Assembly: GCA_016191435.1 (NCBI GenBank)
Contig: JACPOQ010000083.1
Span: forward strand, 124,001-188,000
Length of the DNA: 64,000 nt
Reading direction: 5' to 3'
From: Chloroflexota bacterium
GTDB lineage: Bacteria; Chloroflexota; Dehalococcoidia; Tepidiformales; Tepidiformaceae
Shown: positions 1-8,573 of the stretch, piece by piece
How the letters are laid out: every line of letters starts with the position of its first letter
How positions within the stretch are numbered: position 1 is the first letter of the stretch
The notes under the pieces: generated by a model
The model's input: only the letters and a program-made list of their open reading frames with translations
Told to the model about the DNA's origin: nothing
Database searches by the model: none
Program-made: the position numbers and the translations under genes

Positions 1-1
1 G

Positions 2-691
2 ACATGGGAATGGTGCGCCGACCTCGGCTACCTCTACGCCTACCTGTCCTACAGTGGCTACATGCGGGCGAAGGCCATCATGGACGGTTTCTGGTCCCGC
101 ATGGAGGAGAAGAAAAAGGAGCCGAACCCGTACCAGGCCGGCTTCTTCCAGGTGATGTGCATCGGGGAGAACATGGCCGAATGCGAGCGCCTCTATGCAA
201 AGCACGTCGAGTACTTCTACCAGCGTTGCCTGCACCTCTACCCGGGCTTCGTCGATGCCCCCGGCTACCGCACGAACCGCACCGTGAAAGCCGGCATGAA
301 GTCGCAGATGGAGATGATGTCGCAGCGCGCCAGCATGACCATGGACTGGAAGACGCTCACGGCCGCGGGCTTCGTGATCGCCGGCAGCCCCGACGACGTC
401 GCCGAGCAGATCGACAAGCTCTCCGATGACCTGCGCGTCGGCAACCTGATGTGCGGCTTGCAGATGGGCTCCATGCCCCGCGACGAAGTGATGTACAACA
501 CCCAGCTCTTCGCCGAAAAGGTCGCCCCGAAGCTGCGTTCCAAGTTCAGCGAATACGAAGACCACTGGGCGCCGAAGCCGCTCCCGAAAGCGGACCGTGC
601 CACCCCCATCATCCAGCCCTACACGCCCGGCCACCCGCGCTCACCGCTCGGCGCAGCGGTGGCGATCGGCGGCGGCGCCGCGGGCGCATAG
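2..691 (+). CDS. LLM-class flavin-dependent oxidoreductase, C-terminal part (5' end outside window)
   Basis: The reading frame is open from base 2, so the start lies outside the window. The 229 visible residues look like the C-terminal half of a bacterial luciferase-like (LLM) monooxygenase. They include a tail with the pattern AGSPDDVAEQIDKL, which in this family precedes the last helices of the TIM barrel. Members use FMNH2 or coenzyme F420; the cofactor cannot be decided here because the N-terminal half is missing. The last 40 or so residues are a Pro/Ala/Gly-rich low-complexity tail. F420 synthesis genes elsewhere in the window make F420 use plausible, but that is inference. Confidence 0.8.
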   Translation, partial: TWEWCADLGYLYAYLSYSGYMRAKAIMDGFWSRMEEKKKEPNPYQAGFFQVMCIGENMAECERLYAKHVEYFYQRCLHLYPGFVDAPGYRTNRTVKAGMKSQMEMMSQRASMTMDWKTLTAAGFVIAGSPDDVAEQIDKLSDDLRVGNLMCGLQMGSMPRDEVMYNTQLFAEKVAPKLRSKFSEYEDHWAPKPLPKADRATPIIQPYTPGHPRSPLGAAVAIGGGAAGA

Positions 692-798
692 CGACCGGGG
701 CGCGCGGCTGACGGGATCGGATGTTCGAGCCGCCACGGGCGGCGCGGGCGGCCGTGACTCTCCGGCCGAGGCGTGCCCCAGTCCCGAGGCGCGAGCGG

Positions 799-924
799 AT
801 GATCCCCGATTTCCTCGTCGCGGCCCATGCTTCCGTCCACGCCGACCGGCTGCTCACGCGTGACCGCGGCTTCGCCCGCGCCTATTACCAAAACCTCACA
901 ATCCTTGACCCTTCGCTACCATAA
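799..924 (+). pseudogene. C-terminal remnant of a PIN-domain (VapC-like) toxin
   Basis: About 41 codons read IPDFLVAAHA, then a LLTRDRGF segment and a short hydrophobic C-terminus. This is the last third of VapC-type PIN nucleases: the PDF..AAHA helix and the D-R-GF loop carry late acidic residues of the active site. The N-terminal two thirds, with the first catalytic Asp, are absent, and the upstream frame is Arg/Pro-rich noise. No antitoxin gene is adjacent. It is best read as the residue of a lost toxin-antitoxin pair. Confidence 0.5.
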
Positions 925-954
925 TTTCCGCCCCAGAGGCATGACTACCCGGCG

Positions 955-966
955 TAGACTGCGCGC
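955..966 (+). promoter_or_regulatory. Leaderless-type -10 box before the thioredoxin-fusion gene
   Basis: TAGACT lies at 955-960, six bases before the ATG at 967, with no Shine-Dalgarno sequence. It is one of the repeated TANNNT-N6/7-start signals in this window. Confidence 0.5.
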
Positions 967-2535
967 ATGTCGACGGCCCTGCCTGCGTTCACCCTCTCCG
1001 ATGCTTCGGGTACGCAGTACGCATTCCCCACCGGCCGGCCCGCACTCCTCTGTTTCGTGAAGGAAGATTGCCCGACGTGCGTGCTCTCTGCCCCGCTCAT
1101 CGACGCGGCCGGGGCCGCCTTCGGCGGGACGATCGACACCTGGGCCATCACGCAGGATGGCGAGGGGCCCGGCGTCTTCGCGGCGCGCCTCCCTTCCGGG
1201 ATGCCCGTGCTCGATGATTCGAAGCTTGCCGTCTCCTTCCGCTACGACCTCGATACGGTCCCCACCGTCATCCTCGCCGGCCCCCGCGGCGAAGTCCTCG
1301 AGCAGTTCGTGGGCTTCGGCAAGGCCGATTGGCAGGCGCTCTTCGGTCGGCTCATCTCCCTCACGCTCCAGCCGGCGCCCGTGCTTGATTGGTCCGCCTA
1401 CCCGGACTGGCGGCCGGGTTGCGGCTCGAAGTCGGTGGAGCCTGGCATCGCCGAGCGCCTGGCCGCCGAGGCGGAAAACAGCCCGCTGCGCGCCCGCCGC
1501 ATCGAGGTCGCTGAATCCGACGACCTCTTCGAGTTCATGTTCGACCAGGGCCTCACCGATGGCCTGCCCGTCATCCCGCCGACGCCCGAGCGCGTCATGC
1601 GCATGCTCGCGGGCACGAAGCGCGACCCCCAGGGCGTTATCGCCGTCGTGCCGCCCAACCTCGCCCCCGTGACCGTCGAGAAGGCCGCGATCAACGCCGT
1701 CATGGCCGGCTGCAAGCCCGAGTACCTGCCAGTTGTGATCGCCGCTCTCGAAGCCGTCTGCACAGAGCAGTTCAACATGCACGGCGTGCTCGCGACCACG
1801 CACTTCCCCACGCCGGTGATCATCGTCAACGGCCCCATCCGCGACCGCATCGGGATGAACTACACCTTCAACGCGCTCGGCCAGGGCAACCGCGCCAACG
1901 CCACCATCGGCCGCGCCGTGCAGCTTGTCGTCCGCAATGTCGGCGGCGGCCGCCCCGGCGGGGTGGACCGCGCCGCGCTCGGCCAGCCCGGCAAATACAC
2001 CATGTGTTTCGCCGAGTTCGAGGAGCGCAGCAACTGGGAGCCGCTCCACGTCGAGCGCGGGTTCCACAAATCCGATAGCACCGTCACCGTGTTCGCCGGC
2101 GGCGCCCCGAACGGCATCGTCGACCAGCTCTCGCGCGATGCGCGCTCGCTGGCCACCAGCTACGGCCTGGCGATGGCTGCCATCAGCCACACGAAGCACT
2201 ACGGCTACGGCGAGATTGTCCTGGTCGTGCCGCCCGAGCACGTTGACACGTTCGCGAAGGATGGCTGGACCAAGGACCAGGTGCGCGCCCAGATCCAGGC
2301 GGCAAGCGCGCGCCCGGTCCGCGAGCTCGTGCAGGACGCATCGTGCGCCGAGGGCATTTCCCCGGAGTCGGCCGCCAAACTGGGGCTCGATACCCGCTTG
2401 CCGAAGTTCCGCGACCCGAAGCTCATCACGCTCGTGGTTGCGGGTGGCCCTGCCGGGAAGTTCGCCGCCTACTTTGGCGGCTGGGTCAGCGGCCCCATGG
2501 GCAGCAGCATGACGACGGTGAAAATCGACAACTGA
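967..2535 (+). CDS. Thioredoxin-like domain fused to a large conserved domain of unknown function
   Basis: This protein has 522 residues. Residues 1-140 resemble the redoxin/TlpA fold and carry a C-P-T-C motif at residues 35-38, then a cis-Pro region (DTVPTVIL). Residues 190-520 form a conserved block beginning FEFMFDQGLTDGLPVIPP, with Asn-rich and Gly-rich stretches (NATIGRA, NVGGGRPGG, HVERGF). Similar sequences occur as stand-alone hypothetical proteins; I do not know a biochemical function. No signal peptide is visible, so it is probably cytoplasmic. The start is fixed by a TAGACT box six bases upstream. The strong downstream RBS suggests the next small gene is co-transcribed. Confidence 0.75.
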   Translation: MSTALPAFTLSDASGTQYAFPTGRPALLCFVKEDCPTCVLSAPLIDAAGAAFGGTIDTWAITQDGEGPGVFAARLPSGMPVLDDSKLAVSFRYDLDTVPTVILAGPRGEVLEQFVGFGKADWQALFGRLISLTLQPAPVLDWSAYPDWRPGCGSKSVEPGIAERLAAEAENSPLRARRIEVAESDDLFEFMFDQGLTDGLPVIPPTPERVMRMLAGTKRDPQGVIAVVPPNLAPVTVEKAAINAVMAGCKPEYLPVVIAALEAVCTEQFNMHGVLATTHFPTPVIIVNGPIRDRIGMNYTFNALGQGNRANATIGRAVQLVVRNVGGGRPGGVDRAALGQPGKYTMCFAEFEERSNWEPLHVERGFHKSDSTVTVFAGGAPNGIVDQLSRDARSLATSYGLAMAAISHTKHYGYGEIVLVVPPEHVDTFAKDGWTKDQVRAQIQAASARPVRELVQDASCAEGISPESAAKLGLDTRLPKFRDPKLITLVVAGGPAGKFAAYFGGWVSGPMGSSMTTVKIDN

Positions 2536-2553
2536 GGACCAGCGGAGGAGCCA

Positions 2554-2781
2554 GTGGCATACGAATTCGCGCGGCCTCCCCGGCCGGAGTTCGGCAACGG
2601 TCACCGGATCATCGGCGGGCGCTGGCCCATCGTCCGCATCCGCGGCCGCGCCCACAGCTGGATCGCCGAGAACGGCGACTTCGCCGCCCTCGGCTCCGGC
2701 CGCACGCCCGAAGAAGCCATCGGCGATTGGTTCACCCGCAATGCCGAGCAGCTCGGGTTCGAAGTGCGGCGAGGCGTGTAG
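2554..2781 (+). CDS. Small conserved-looking protein of unknown function
   Basis: This is a 75-residue protein starting with GTG, preceded by a good ribosome-binding site (GGAGGAG at 2544-2550). It follows the thioredoxin-fusion gene after 18 bp and is probably translated from the same mRNA. The sequence has mixed hydrophobic and charged residues, a GRWPIVRIRGRAHSW stretch that looks like beta strands, and a C-terminal amphipathic helix. It has no transmembrane segment and no cysteines. I do not recognise the family. Confidence 0.6.
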   Translation: MAYEFARPPRPEFGNGHRIIGGRWPIVRIRGRAHSWIAENGDFAALGSGRTPEEAIGDWFTRNAEQLGFEVRRGV

Positions 2782-2811
2782 CCGCCCGCTCGATCTCCCA
2801 CCGCCCGGCCC

Positions 2812-4140
2812 TCACACGTGGTCGCGCGCCACCCCGTCTCGCGGCTCCACTGCCGCGGCAGCCTCGGCCGCACGCTGTTCGGCGCGGCGCCCCGCCCCCG
2901 GGAACACCACGAACCTCCCCGCGTAGGCCAGCGCCACGACGATGCCGACCCCCGAGATGATCGCTTCAGCGGCAAGCGTCGGCCGCACGCCATATTTCTC
3001 CCCGAGAAACCCCGTGAGGTAGCCGCCCACCGGCGTCGATCCCGCAAACAGCAGAAAGAAGATGCTCATCACCCGGCCCCGTAGGTGGTCGGGCACCGTC
3101 AATTGCAACGACGTGTTGATCGTCGTCGAAAAGATGACCGACGTGCCACCGAGCAACACGAACAGTGCCGCCGTCAGCGGGTATGAGGTCGACAACGCGA
3201 TCGCCGCGAACAGCAGCACAAAGCCCACGCAATCCAGGAGCAGCACTTTCGTCGATGCCTTCCCGAAAGCCGCGATGGCCAGCGCGCCCACGAGCGACCC
3301 GGCGCCCATCGCCGAGGTTAGCAACCCGAACTTGCTCGGGCCAACCTTCAGCGCGAACTCCGCCACGAGCGGGATCACCACCGTGAAGTTGAACCCGAAT
3401 GTCCCGATGAACGCGAGCAGGATGAACACGAACAGCACCGCCGGCGTCCGCACCGAATACGCGATGCCCTCGCCAATCTGGCGCAACACGTTCCCCTGCG
3501 CGGCCCGGCGGTGCGGACTGTTGAATTCGGACGGCCGCATGATCGCGTACGCGCCAATCACCGCCACGAAGCTCGCTGCATTGAGGAAGAATGTCGTCGA
3601 CAACCCCACCCACGCGATCGCGAGACCGCCGACGCCGGGGCCCAGGATGCGGGCAACGTTGAAGATGCTGGAGTTCAGCGCGACCGCGTTCGCCAGCTGG
3701 TCCTTGCCCACGAGCTCGACCGCAAACGATTGCCGCACCGGCCCATCCAGTGCGTTAATCGTCCCGAGCAAGAGCGCGAGCACGTAAACGTGCCACAGCT
3801 CCACCTGCCCGCTCGCGACAAGGATGCCAAGCACGAGCGCCTGTGCCAGCGCCGCCGACTGCGTGACCATCAGCATCCGGCGTTTCGGGAGCCGGTCCGC
3901 GACCACCCCGCCGAACAGCGTGAACACCGTGATCGGCAAGAACTGCAGCGTAGTGACGGTCCCCAGCGCCAGCGGCGACCCCGTCAACCGCAGCACAAGC
4001 CACGCCTGGCCCGTCGTTTGCATCCACGTGCCGATGAGCGACACCGTCTGCCCGAGGAAGTAGACGCGATAGTTGAAAATGGCCAGGGATCCGAATTGGC
4101 GGGCGATCAGCGGTCGAAACGCGGTTCCCAATCGGCTCAT
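2812..4140 (-). CDS. MFS transporter, drug/siderophore-exporter type
   Basis: This is a 442-residue integral membrane protein with the length and hydrophobic pattern of a 12-helix major facilitator. The N-terminal half carries GTWMQTTGQAWLVLRLTGS and the loop 2-3 motif GGVVADRLPKRRML, both typical of the EntS/multidrug exporter branch. The substrate cannot be read from the sequence. The last 25 residues are Ala/Glu-rich and cytosolic. Its start is supported by TACACT seven bases upstream on the minus strand. It is divergent from proA and convergent with the small gene at 2554. Confidence 0.85.
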   Translation of the reverse strand: MSRLGTAFRPLIARQFGSLAIFNYRVYFLGQTVSLIGTWMQTTGQAWLVLRLTGSPLALGTVTTLQFLPITVFTLFGGVVADRLPKRRMLMVTQSAALAQALVLGILVASGQVELWHVYVLALLLGTINALDGPVRQSFAVELVGKDQLANAVALNSSIFNVARILGPGVGGLAIAWVGLSTTFFLNAASFVAVIGAYAIMRPSEFNSPHRRAAQGNVLRQIGEGIAYSVRTPAVLFVFILLAFIGTFGFNFTVVIPLVAEFALKVGPSKFGLLTSAMGAGSLVGALAIAAFGKASTKVLLLDCVGFVLLFAAIALSTSYPLTAALFVLLGGTSVIFSTTINTSLQLTVPDHLRGRVMSIFFLLFAGSTPVGGYLTGFLGEKYGVRPTLAAEAIISGVGIVVALAYAGRFVVFPGAGRRAEQRAAEAAAAVEPRDGVARDHV

Positions 4141-4153
4141 GGAGACCAGTGTA
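4141..4153 (-). promoter_or_regulatory. Leaderless-type -10 box for the MFS gene
   Basis: Minus-strand TACACT (4153-4148) is separated from the ATG by seven bases. No -35 match and no Shine-Dalgarno are evident. Confidence 0.5.
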
Positions 4154-4282
4154 CCTTAACGCGCACGTGAAGGTGTAGCCCGAGCGCCGGTGGCGCCACG
4201 CAGGGGTCGAGACGGATCCGGTCATGGGCGGCAGCACGCTGTCGCGGCCCGGCTCCTGCCGTCACCGAAGGCACCGATCGCA

Positions 4283-4294
4283 TACACTACCACC
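4283..4294 (+). promoter_or_regulatory. Leaderless-type -10 box for proA
   Basis: TACACT at 4283-4288 is followed by six bases and then the ATG at 4295. This selects 4295 over the in-frame upstream ATG at 4190, which would add 35 residues unlike ProA. Confidence 0.55.
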
Positions 4295-5575
4295 ATGACG
4301 ACGGCGACTTCCCTCATCCGTGAGCGGGCCGCGGCGGCTCGCCTCGCCTCCCGCCCCCTCGCGCAACTTTCGACGAGCCAGCGCAACGCCGCCCTGCTCG
4401 CTATCGCCGATCTCATCGAGCGCGACCAGCAGGCCGTGCTCGAAGCGAACGCCCGCGACCTGCAGGCCGCCCGCGCCGCCGGCCTTGACGATTACTTCAT
4501 CGAACGGCTCACCCTCACGTCTGCGCGGCTCGCTGCTATTGCCGGCGATACGCGCACCGTCGCCGGTCTGCCCGATCCCGTGGGCGAGGTCTTCGATGCC
4601 CGTACGCTGCCGAACGGCCTCCAGATCGCCCGGCGGCGCGTGCCGCTCGGCGTGGTCGCCTGCATCTACGAGGCGCGCCCCAACGTCACCATCGATATCG
4701 CCGCCCTCTGCCTCAAGAGTGGTAACGCCGCCGTCCTTCGCGGCGGCAAGGAAGCCCGTCACAGCAACGCCGCCCTCGGCGAGCTCCTCCAGCGCGCCCT
4801 CGCCGCCACCGACGTGCCGGCCGGCGCCATCCAGGTCGTGAGCGACCCGGACCGTGCTCATGTCGCCGACCTGCTCCAGGCCCACGACCTCATCGACCTG
4901 ATCGTGCCCCGTGGTGGCGCCGAACTTGTCGAACACGTCCGCATGAACGCCACCATGCCCGTCGTGGCCCACGGCGATGCCATCGTCCAGATCTACATCG
5001 ATGAATTCGCCGACCTTGATATGGCCGTAAACGTCGTCGATAACGCGAAGACCCGCCGCTACAGCATCTGCAACGCCGTCGATACCCTGCTCGTGCACAG
5101 CGCCATCGCGCCGGCGTTCCTCGACCGCATGGCTGCCCACTGGGGCGGCAAGGTTACCTTCATCGCCGACCAGCGCGCGCTGGCGTTGCTCTCGCGTGAG
5201 CGCCACCCCGGCATAATCACGGAACGCGCCAACGACGCCGATTGGTCAACCGAGCACCTCGCGCTTCGCGTCGGCGTGCGCGTGGTCGATTCGATGGACG
5301 AAGCCACCGCCCACATCGAGCAGTACGGCAGCCACCACAGCGACGCCATCCTCACCGAGAGCTACTCCAACGCGATGCGCTTCCTCGACGAAGTCGATTC
5401 CGCCGCCGTCTACGTGAACGCGAGCACGCAGTTCACCGATGGCGCGCAGTTCGGCCTCGGCGCCGAGATCGGGATCTCGACGCAGAAGATGCACGCGCGC
5501 GGGCCGATGGGGCTGCGTGAGCTCACCAGTTATAAGTGGACGATTCTTGGGAAGGGACAGGTGCGGCCGCTGTGA
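4295..5575 (+). CDS. proA: Gamma-glutamyl phosphate reductase
   Basis: ProA reduces L-glutamyl-5-phosphate with NADPH to glutamate-5-semialdehyde, the second step of proline synthesis in the cytosol. The 426-residue product has the usual family length. Visible signatures are YEARPNVT, the nucleotide-site segment LRGGKEA.HSN, and SICNAVDTLLVH containing the catalytic cysteine. The conserved C-terminal LGLGAEIGISTQK-like region is present. The kinase partner proB is not in the window. The stop codon overlaps the GTG of the next gene by four bases, implying translational coupling. Confidence 0.95.
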   Translation: MTTATSLIRERAAAARLASRPLAQLSTSQRNAALLAIADLIERDQQAVLEANARDLQAARAAGLDDYFIERLTLTSARLAAIAGDTRTVAGLPDPVGEVFDARTLPNGLQIARRRVPLGVVACIYEARPNVTIDIAALCLKSGNAAVLRGGKEARHSNAALGELLQRALAATDVPAGAIQVVSDPDRAHVADLLQAHDLIDLIVPRGGAELVEHVRMNATMPVVAHGDAIVQIYIDEFADLDMAVNVVDNAKTRRYSICNAVDTLLVHSAIAPAFLDRMAAHWGGKVTFIADQRALALLSRERHPGIITERANDADWSTEHLALRVGVRVVDSMDEATAHIEQYGSHHSDAILTESYSNAMRFLDEVDSAAVYVNASTQFTDGAQFGLGAEIGISTQKMHARGPMGLRELTSYKWTILGKGQVRPL

Positions 5576-5901
5576 TTGATTTCGAACGGGAGTCCCGGAC
5601 GCCCCATTCCGAGGCATACACCCTGATGGAGGATGGCGGCATCATCGGCCGCATCGACATCCACTACCAGGGCCCGAATGTGCACGCCACCCTTTGCACC
5701 ACCGCCGATGCCAACGAGGAGCGCATCCAGGAGATCATCGACGCCATCGACGAGCGCCTCGTGATGACCGCCGACCCCTACCGCGAGGACTTCATCGTCA
5801 GCGTCTGGAAGGGCTCCCCCGCCGGCGTCTACAGCGACAGCGACGCCGACGACGATGACGACGACGACTCTTTTCGTCTCGGCGACCTCGGCCGCAATTA
5901 A
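5572..5901 (+). CDS. Small acidic-tailed protein coupled to proA, unknown function
   Basis: This 109-residue protein starts at a GTG whose last bases form the proA stop (GTGA overlap). An alternative start at 5536 would lie deep inside proA. The body (residues 1-85) alternates strand-like and helix-like segments, with HSEAYTLMEDGGIIGRIDIHY early and a long helix EERIQEIIDAIDERLV. The C-terminus has a run of seven aspartates. No membrane segment or cysteine motif is present. I do not recognise the family; the overlap suggests it is expressed together with ProA. Confidence 0.7.
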   Translation: MIDFERESRTPHSEAYTLMEDGGIIGRIDIHYQGPNVHATLCTTADANEERIQEIIDAIDERLVMTADPYREDFIVSVWKGSPAGVYSDSDADDDDDDDSFRLGDLGRN

Positions 5902-6012
5902 AAGCCCGCCACGCTCGCGCCGGCCACGCCCTGGTAGCCACGGCTCTCCGCGGCCGCTTTTCGCAGCCACCACCTTGGCCCTGCCACGAGGCCACCTTCC
6001 GTTAGCCCACCG

Positions 6013-7350
6013 TCAGTGGTACACGCTCTCTCCAAGCACCGCTTCCCGCGCCTCCGCCACCACATACAGCGACCCCGTGATGCAGAGGATGTCGTCCGGG
6101 TTGGCATGCGAAAGCGCCGTGTCGATCGCATCCGGCACGTTTTCCTCCGCCACCGCCGGCGGCCCAAGGAAGCCGATCTCCTGGATCATCTGGTACGGGT
6201 CCATCGCCCGCGGGCTGCGAAAACGCGTGCAGACGATGAGTTCGGCCAGCCGCGCGAGCTTGAACCCCATCCCGCGGATGTCCTTGTCCGCCATCGTGCC
6301 GATCACGAAGAAGCAGCGCTTCCAATCGAAGTACTGTCGCAGCGAATCCGCCAGCGCGGCTGCGCTTTCCGCGTTGTGGGCGCCATCCGCGACGATCAGC
6401 GGATGGCGGCCCATCACCTCGAGGCGCCCGGGGATGCGCGTGTGTGCGATCCCGTCGATGATCGCCGCCTCCGTAATCGTGTGCCCCCGCCGCCGCAGCG
6501 CCTCCGCCACCGCGACCGCCGTCGCGGCGTTGTCCACCTGGTGCCGCCCAAGCATCGGCGTCCGCAACTGGCGCGTGCCGCCCGGCCCGTGCAGCTCGAA
6601 CGATTGCCCGTACACATGCTTCTCCAGCACGCGCGCTTCATACAGTGCCGCGACGTCAACCAGCTCCGCACCGAGTTCGTGGCAGCGGGTGCGGATGACT
6701 TCCTTCGCGGCAGAGTCGCGCTGTGGCGCCATCACGCAGGTCGTCCCCGGCTTGACGATGCCCACCTTGTCGGCCGCGATCTCCGCCGGCGTGTTCCCCA
6801 GGATCGCCGTGTGCTCGAGCGAGATCGGCGTGATCACCGCCACATCGATGTCGTCGAAGACATTCGTCGAATCGAACGTCCCACCGAGGCCCACCTCCAC
6901 CACCTGCCACCGCACCGGCCGCGCCTGCGCTCGCACAAGCCAAAAAAAGAGCGCCGTAAGCACGCCGAAGGTGCTCACGTTCCCATGCACGCTCGCCTGC
7001 TCATCGGCGATGGCCGGGCGGATGGCTTCGAGCCCGGCGGCAAACTCTTCTGGCGAAACGGCTTCGCCTTCGATGGCGATGCGCTCTGTGAACGAGTGAA
7101 GGTGCGGGCTACTGAACAGCGCCGTGCTCAACCCCTGCCGCCGCAGGATGCCCTCGATCATCGCGGCCGTGCTCCCTTTGCCCTTCGACCCCGTGATATG
7201 CACCGTGTGCCGCCCGTTCTGCGGCTCGTTTAGCCGTGAAAGCAGCGACCGCATGGAGGCCACGCTCATGGTCGGGTTGCTGGATCGCTGCACGCCGCGT
7301 TCGAGATCCGTGAAGGACATCAGGTAGTCAACCGCTTCGGCGTAGTCCAC
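6013..7350 (-). CDS. folC: Bifunctional dihydrofolate/folylpolyglutamate synthase
   Basis: FolC adds glutamate to dihydropteroate or tetrahydrofolate using ATP. The P-loop region ITGSKGKGSTAAMI is canonical, followed by the LFSSPHLHSFTERI segment typical of FolC and, in the C-terminal domain, VADGAHN. I place the start at GTG 7350, giving a protein that begins (M)DYAEAVDYL as in homologues. TACAAT lies seven bases upstream of that GTG and overlaps the ATG at 7359, so the longer alternatives (7359, 7389) would start inside or before the promoter. It is the last gene of a minus-strand run. Confidence 0.93.
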   Translation of the reverse strand: MDYAEAVDYLMSFTDLERGVQRSSNPTMSVASMRSLLSRLNEPQNGRHTVHITGSKGKGSTAAMIEGILRRQGLSTALFSSPHLHSFTERIAIEGEAVSPEEFAAGLEAIRPAIADEQASVHGNVSTFGVLTALFFWLVRAQARPVRWQVVEVGLGGTFDSTNVFDDIDVAVITPISLEHTAILGNTPAEIAADKVGIVKPGTTCVMAPQRDSAAKEVIRTRCHELGAELVDVAALYEARVLEKHVYGQSFELHGPGGTRQLRTPMLGRHQVDNAATAVAVAEALRRRGHTITEAAIIDGIAHTRIPGRLEVMGRHPLIVADGAHNAESAAALADSLRQYFDWKRCFFVIGTMADKDIRGMGFKLARLAELIVCTRFRSPRAMDPYQMIQEIGFLGPPAVAEENVPDAIDTALSHANPDDILCITGSLYVVAEAREAVLGESVYH

Positions 7351-7363
7351 AACCCCCATTGTA
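7351..7363 (-). promoter_or_regulatory. Leaderless-type -10 box for folC
   Basis: Minus-strand TACAAT (7363-7358) is followed by seven bases and GTG 7350. It decides the folC start, because the upstream ATG overlaps the box itself. Confidence 0.5.
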
Positions 7364-7422
7364 CAGGCGGTCATCGGACCGCCGGCCACTCGCCGCCTGC
7401 GCAGGGCACTCCTGCAGGGCGC

Positions 7423-8067
7423 TTATTCCGGGGCAAGCAGCGCTCGCGCCGGGGCGCCATCGGCCCCCTCGAGCAGCAGTGGCAGGCAGACGAGTGTGTA
7501 CGGCCCCGGCTCCACGCCGCCGAGGTCCAGCCCTTCGAGGATGACGACTCCGGCCTCCAGCAGCGTCACGTGGGTCGGCGCCGGGTCATCGAACGGCGCG
7601 ATCGACAGATAGTCGATGCCCACGAGCCGGACCCCGAGGTGCACGAGCGCCTCGGCCGCATCGGCCGTCAGCGCGAAGAACTCGCGCGAGAACTCCGACT
7701 GCGACCACAGCGCCGAGTTCGGCGTCTTGAAGATCAGCCGCTCCGTCCCTGCCGGGATGCCCAGCGCCTCGACCGTTGCCGCATCGATGTGGTGGTGGAC
7801 GCCCGTCGCGTCGGCGATGTGCACCGGCCCGATGAGCGTATCCAGCGGCGTCAGCTCCGCGCCGTCGCCGCCTTCGATGAAGTGCACCGGCGCATCGATG
7901 TGCGTGCCGGTGTGGACCCCGGCCACGATCCTGCTGACGTTGCAGACTCCGCCACTCGCCCTGCTCTGGATGAGCTCGACAGAGATCGCCGGGTCGCCTT
8001 CGAAGACAACCATCCCGCGCCGCACCGGCACGCTGATATCGAACCAGCCAGTGTTCATGCTGCTCAC
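7423..8067 (-). CDS. Cyclase-family metal hydrolase (kynurenine formamidase-like)
   Basis: This 214-residue protein has the family hallmark HTGTHIDAPVHF, whose His and Asp residues bind the divalent metal, and a later GIDYLSIAP-like segment. Members hydrolyse cyclic or formyl amides such as N-formylkynurenine; the substrate here is unknown. It starts at a GTG overlapping the stop of the upstream nitroreductase-like gene by four bases, so the two are co-translated. No other kynurenine-pathway gene is near, so I do not assign kynB. Confidence 0.85.
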   Translation of the reverse strand: MSSMNTGWFDISVPVRRGMVVFEGDPAISVELIQSRASGGVCNVSRIVAGVHTGTHIDAPVHFIEGGDGAELTPLDTLIGPVHIADATGVHHHIDAATVEALGIPAGTERLIFKTPNSALWSQSEFSREFFALTADAAEALVHLGVRLVGIDYLSIAPFDDPAPTHVTLLEAGVVILEGLDLGGVEPGPYTLVCLPLLLEGADGAPARALLAPE

Positions 8068-8522
8068 GGCTCGCCGAGCCGCGCCTCCTCCTCCCCGGGG
8101 ATAAGCAAGGCGAAGGACCAGCCCGCGGCCGTCGCCGGGGCCAGGTGCTCAACCAGCCGCCCGATCGCGCGGTCGTCATCGCCGCTCCGGCCGGAAACTG
8201 GCATCCGCGGCCTCAGCACCACCGCGTGCCCCTCCCGCCGCCGCCCACGGACCCACCAGCCCACGCCGCCATCCGCGGCGGCAAGGTTGCGGACCCAGTG
8301 TGAGCGCTCACCGCGGACGGTGCTCACGACGACAATCTCGCCCAGCACCGTCGCCATGAGCGGCACCCGGTGCAGGACTCCGGTGCGCACCCCGCGCGTC
8401 TCGAGCACGATCAGCCCCGGTGTGAGCCCCGGTGCGAACCAGCCCGCCCGCACCGCGGGTTCCACCCACGCGTTCAGCGCCCGGAACAGTGCCCGTTCGC
8501 GGTCGGCCGCACTCGTCGTCAT
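8064..8522 (-). CDS. Deazaflavin (F420)-dependent nitroreductase-family protein
   Basis: This protein of about 152 residues belongs to the DUF385/DDN split-barrel family. It shows LETRGVRTG, the substitution pattern for the phosphate-binding GRKSG-like loop, followed by VVSTVRGERSHWVRNLAA, which is characteristic. Family members bind F420H2 or quinones and reduce nitro or enone compounds. The start ATG 8522 is chosen over 8570 because the extra residues are not family-like and TACTTT lies five bases before 8522. The stop overlaps the following cyclase gene (GTGA). Confidence 0.8.
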   Translation of the reverse strand: MTTSAADRERALFRALNAWVEPAVRAGWFAPGLTPGLIVLETRGVRTGVLHRVPLMATVLGEIVVVSTVRGERSHWVRNLAAADGGVGWWVRGRRREGHAVVLRPRMPVSGRSGDDDRAIGRLVEHLAPATAAGWSFALLIPGEEEARLGEP

Positions 8523-8573
8523 GGGCGAAAGTACAACACGGCTGTCAACGCCCGCGCATCGCGAAACCATCGC

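Noticed and set aside
916..2655. A 579-codon open frame on the minus strand
   Set aside because: It is antisense to the thioredoxin-fusion gene, with Arg/Gly/Asp-rich composition, no recognisable motif and no start signal; typical of GC-rich shadow frames.
4190..4294. Extended proA start
   Set aside because: The added 35 residues are not ProA-like and the leaderless -10 box sits between the two candidate ATGs.
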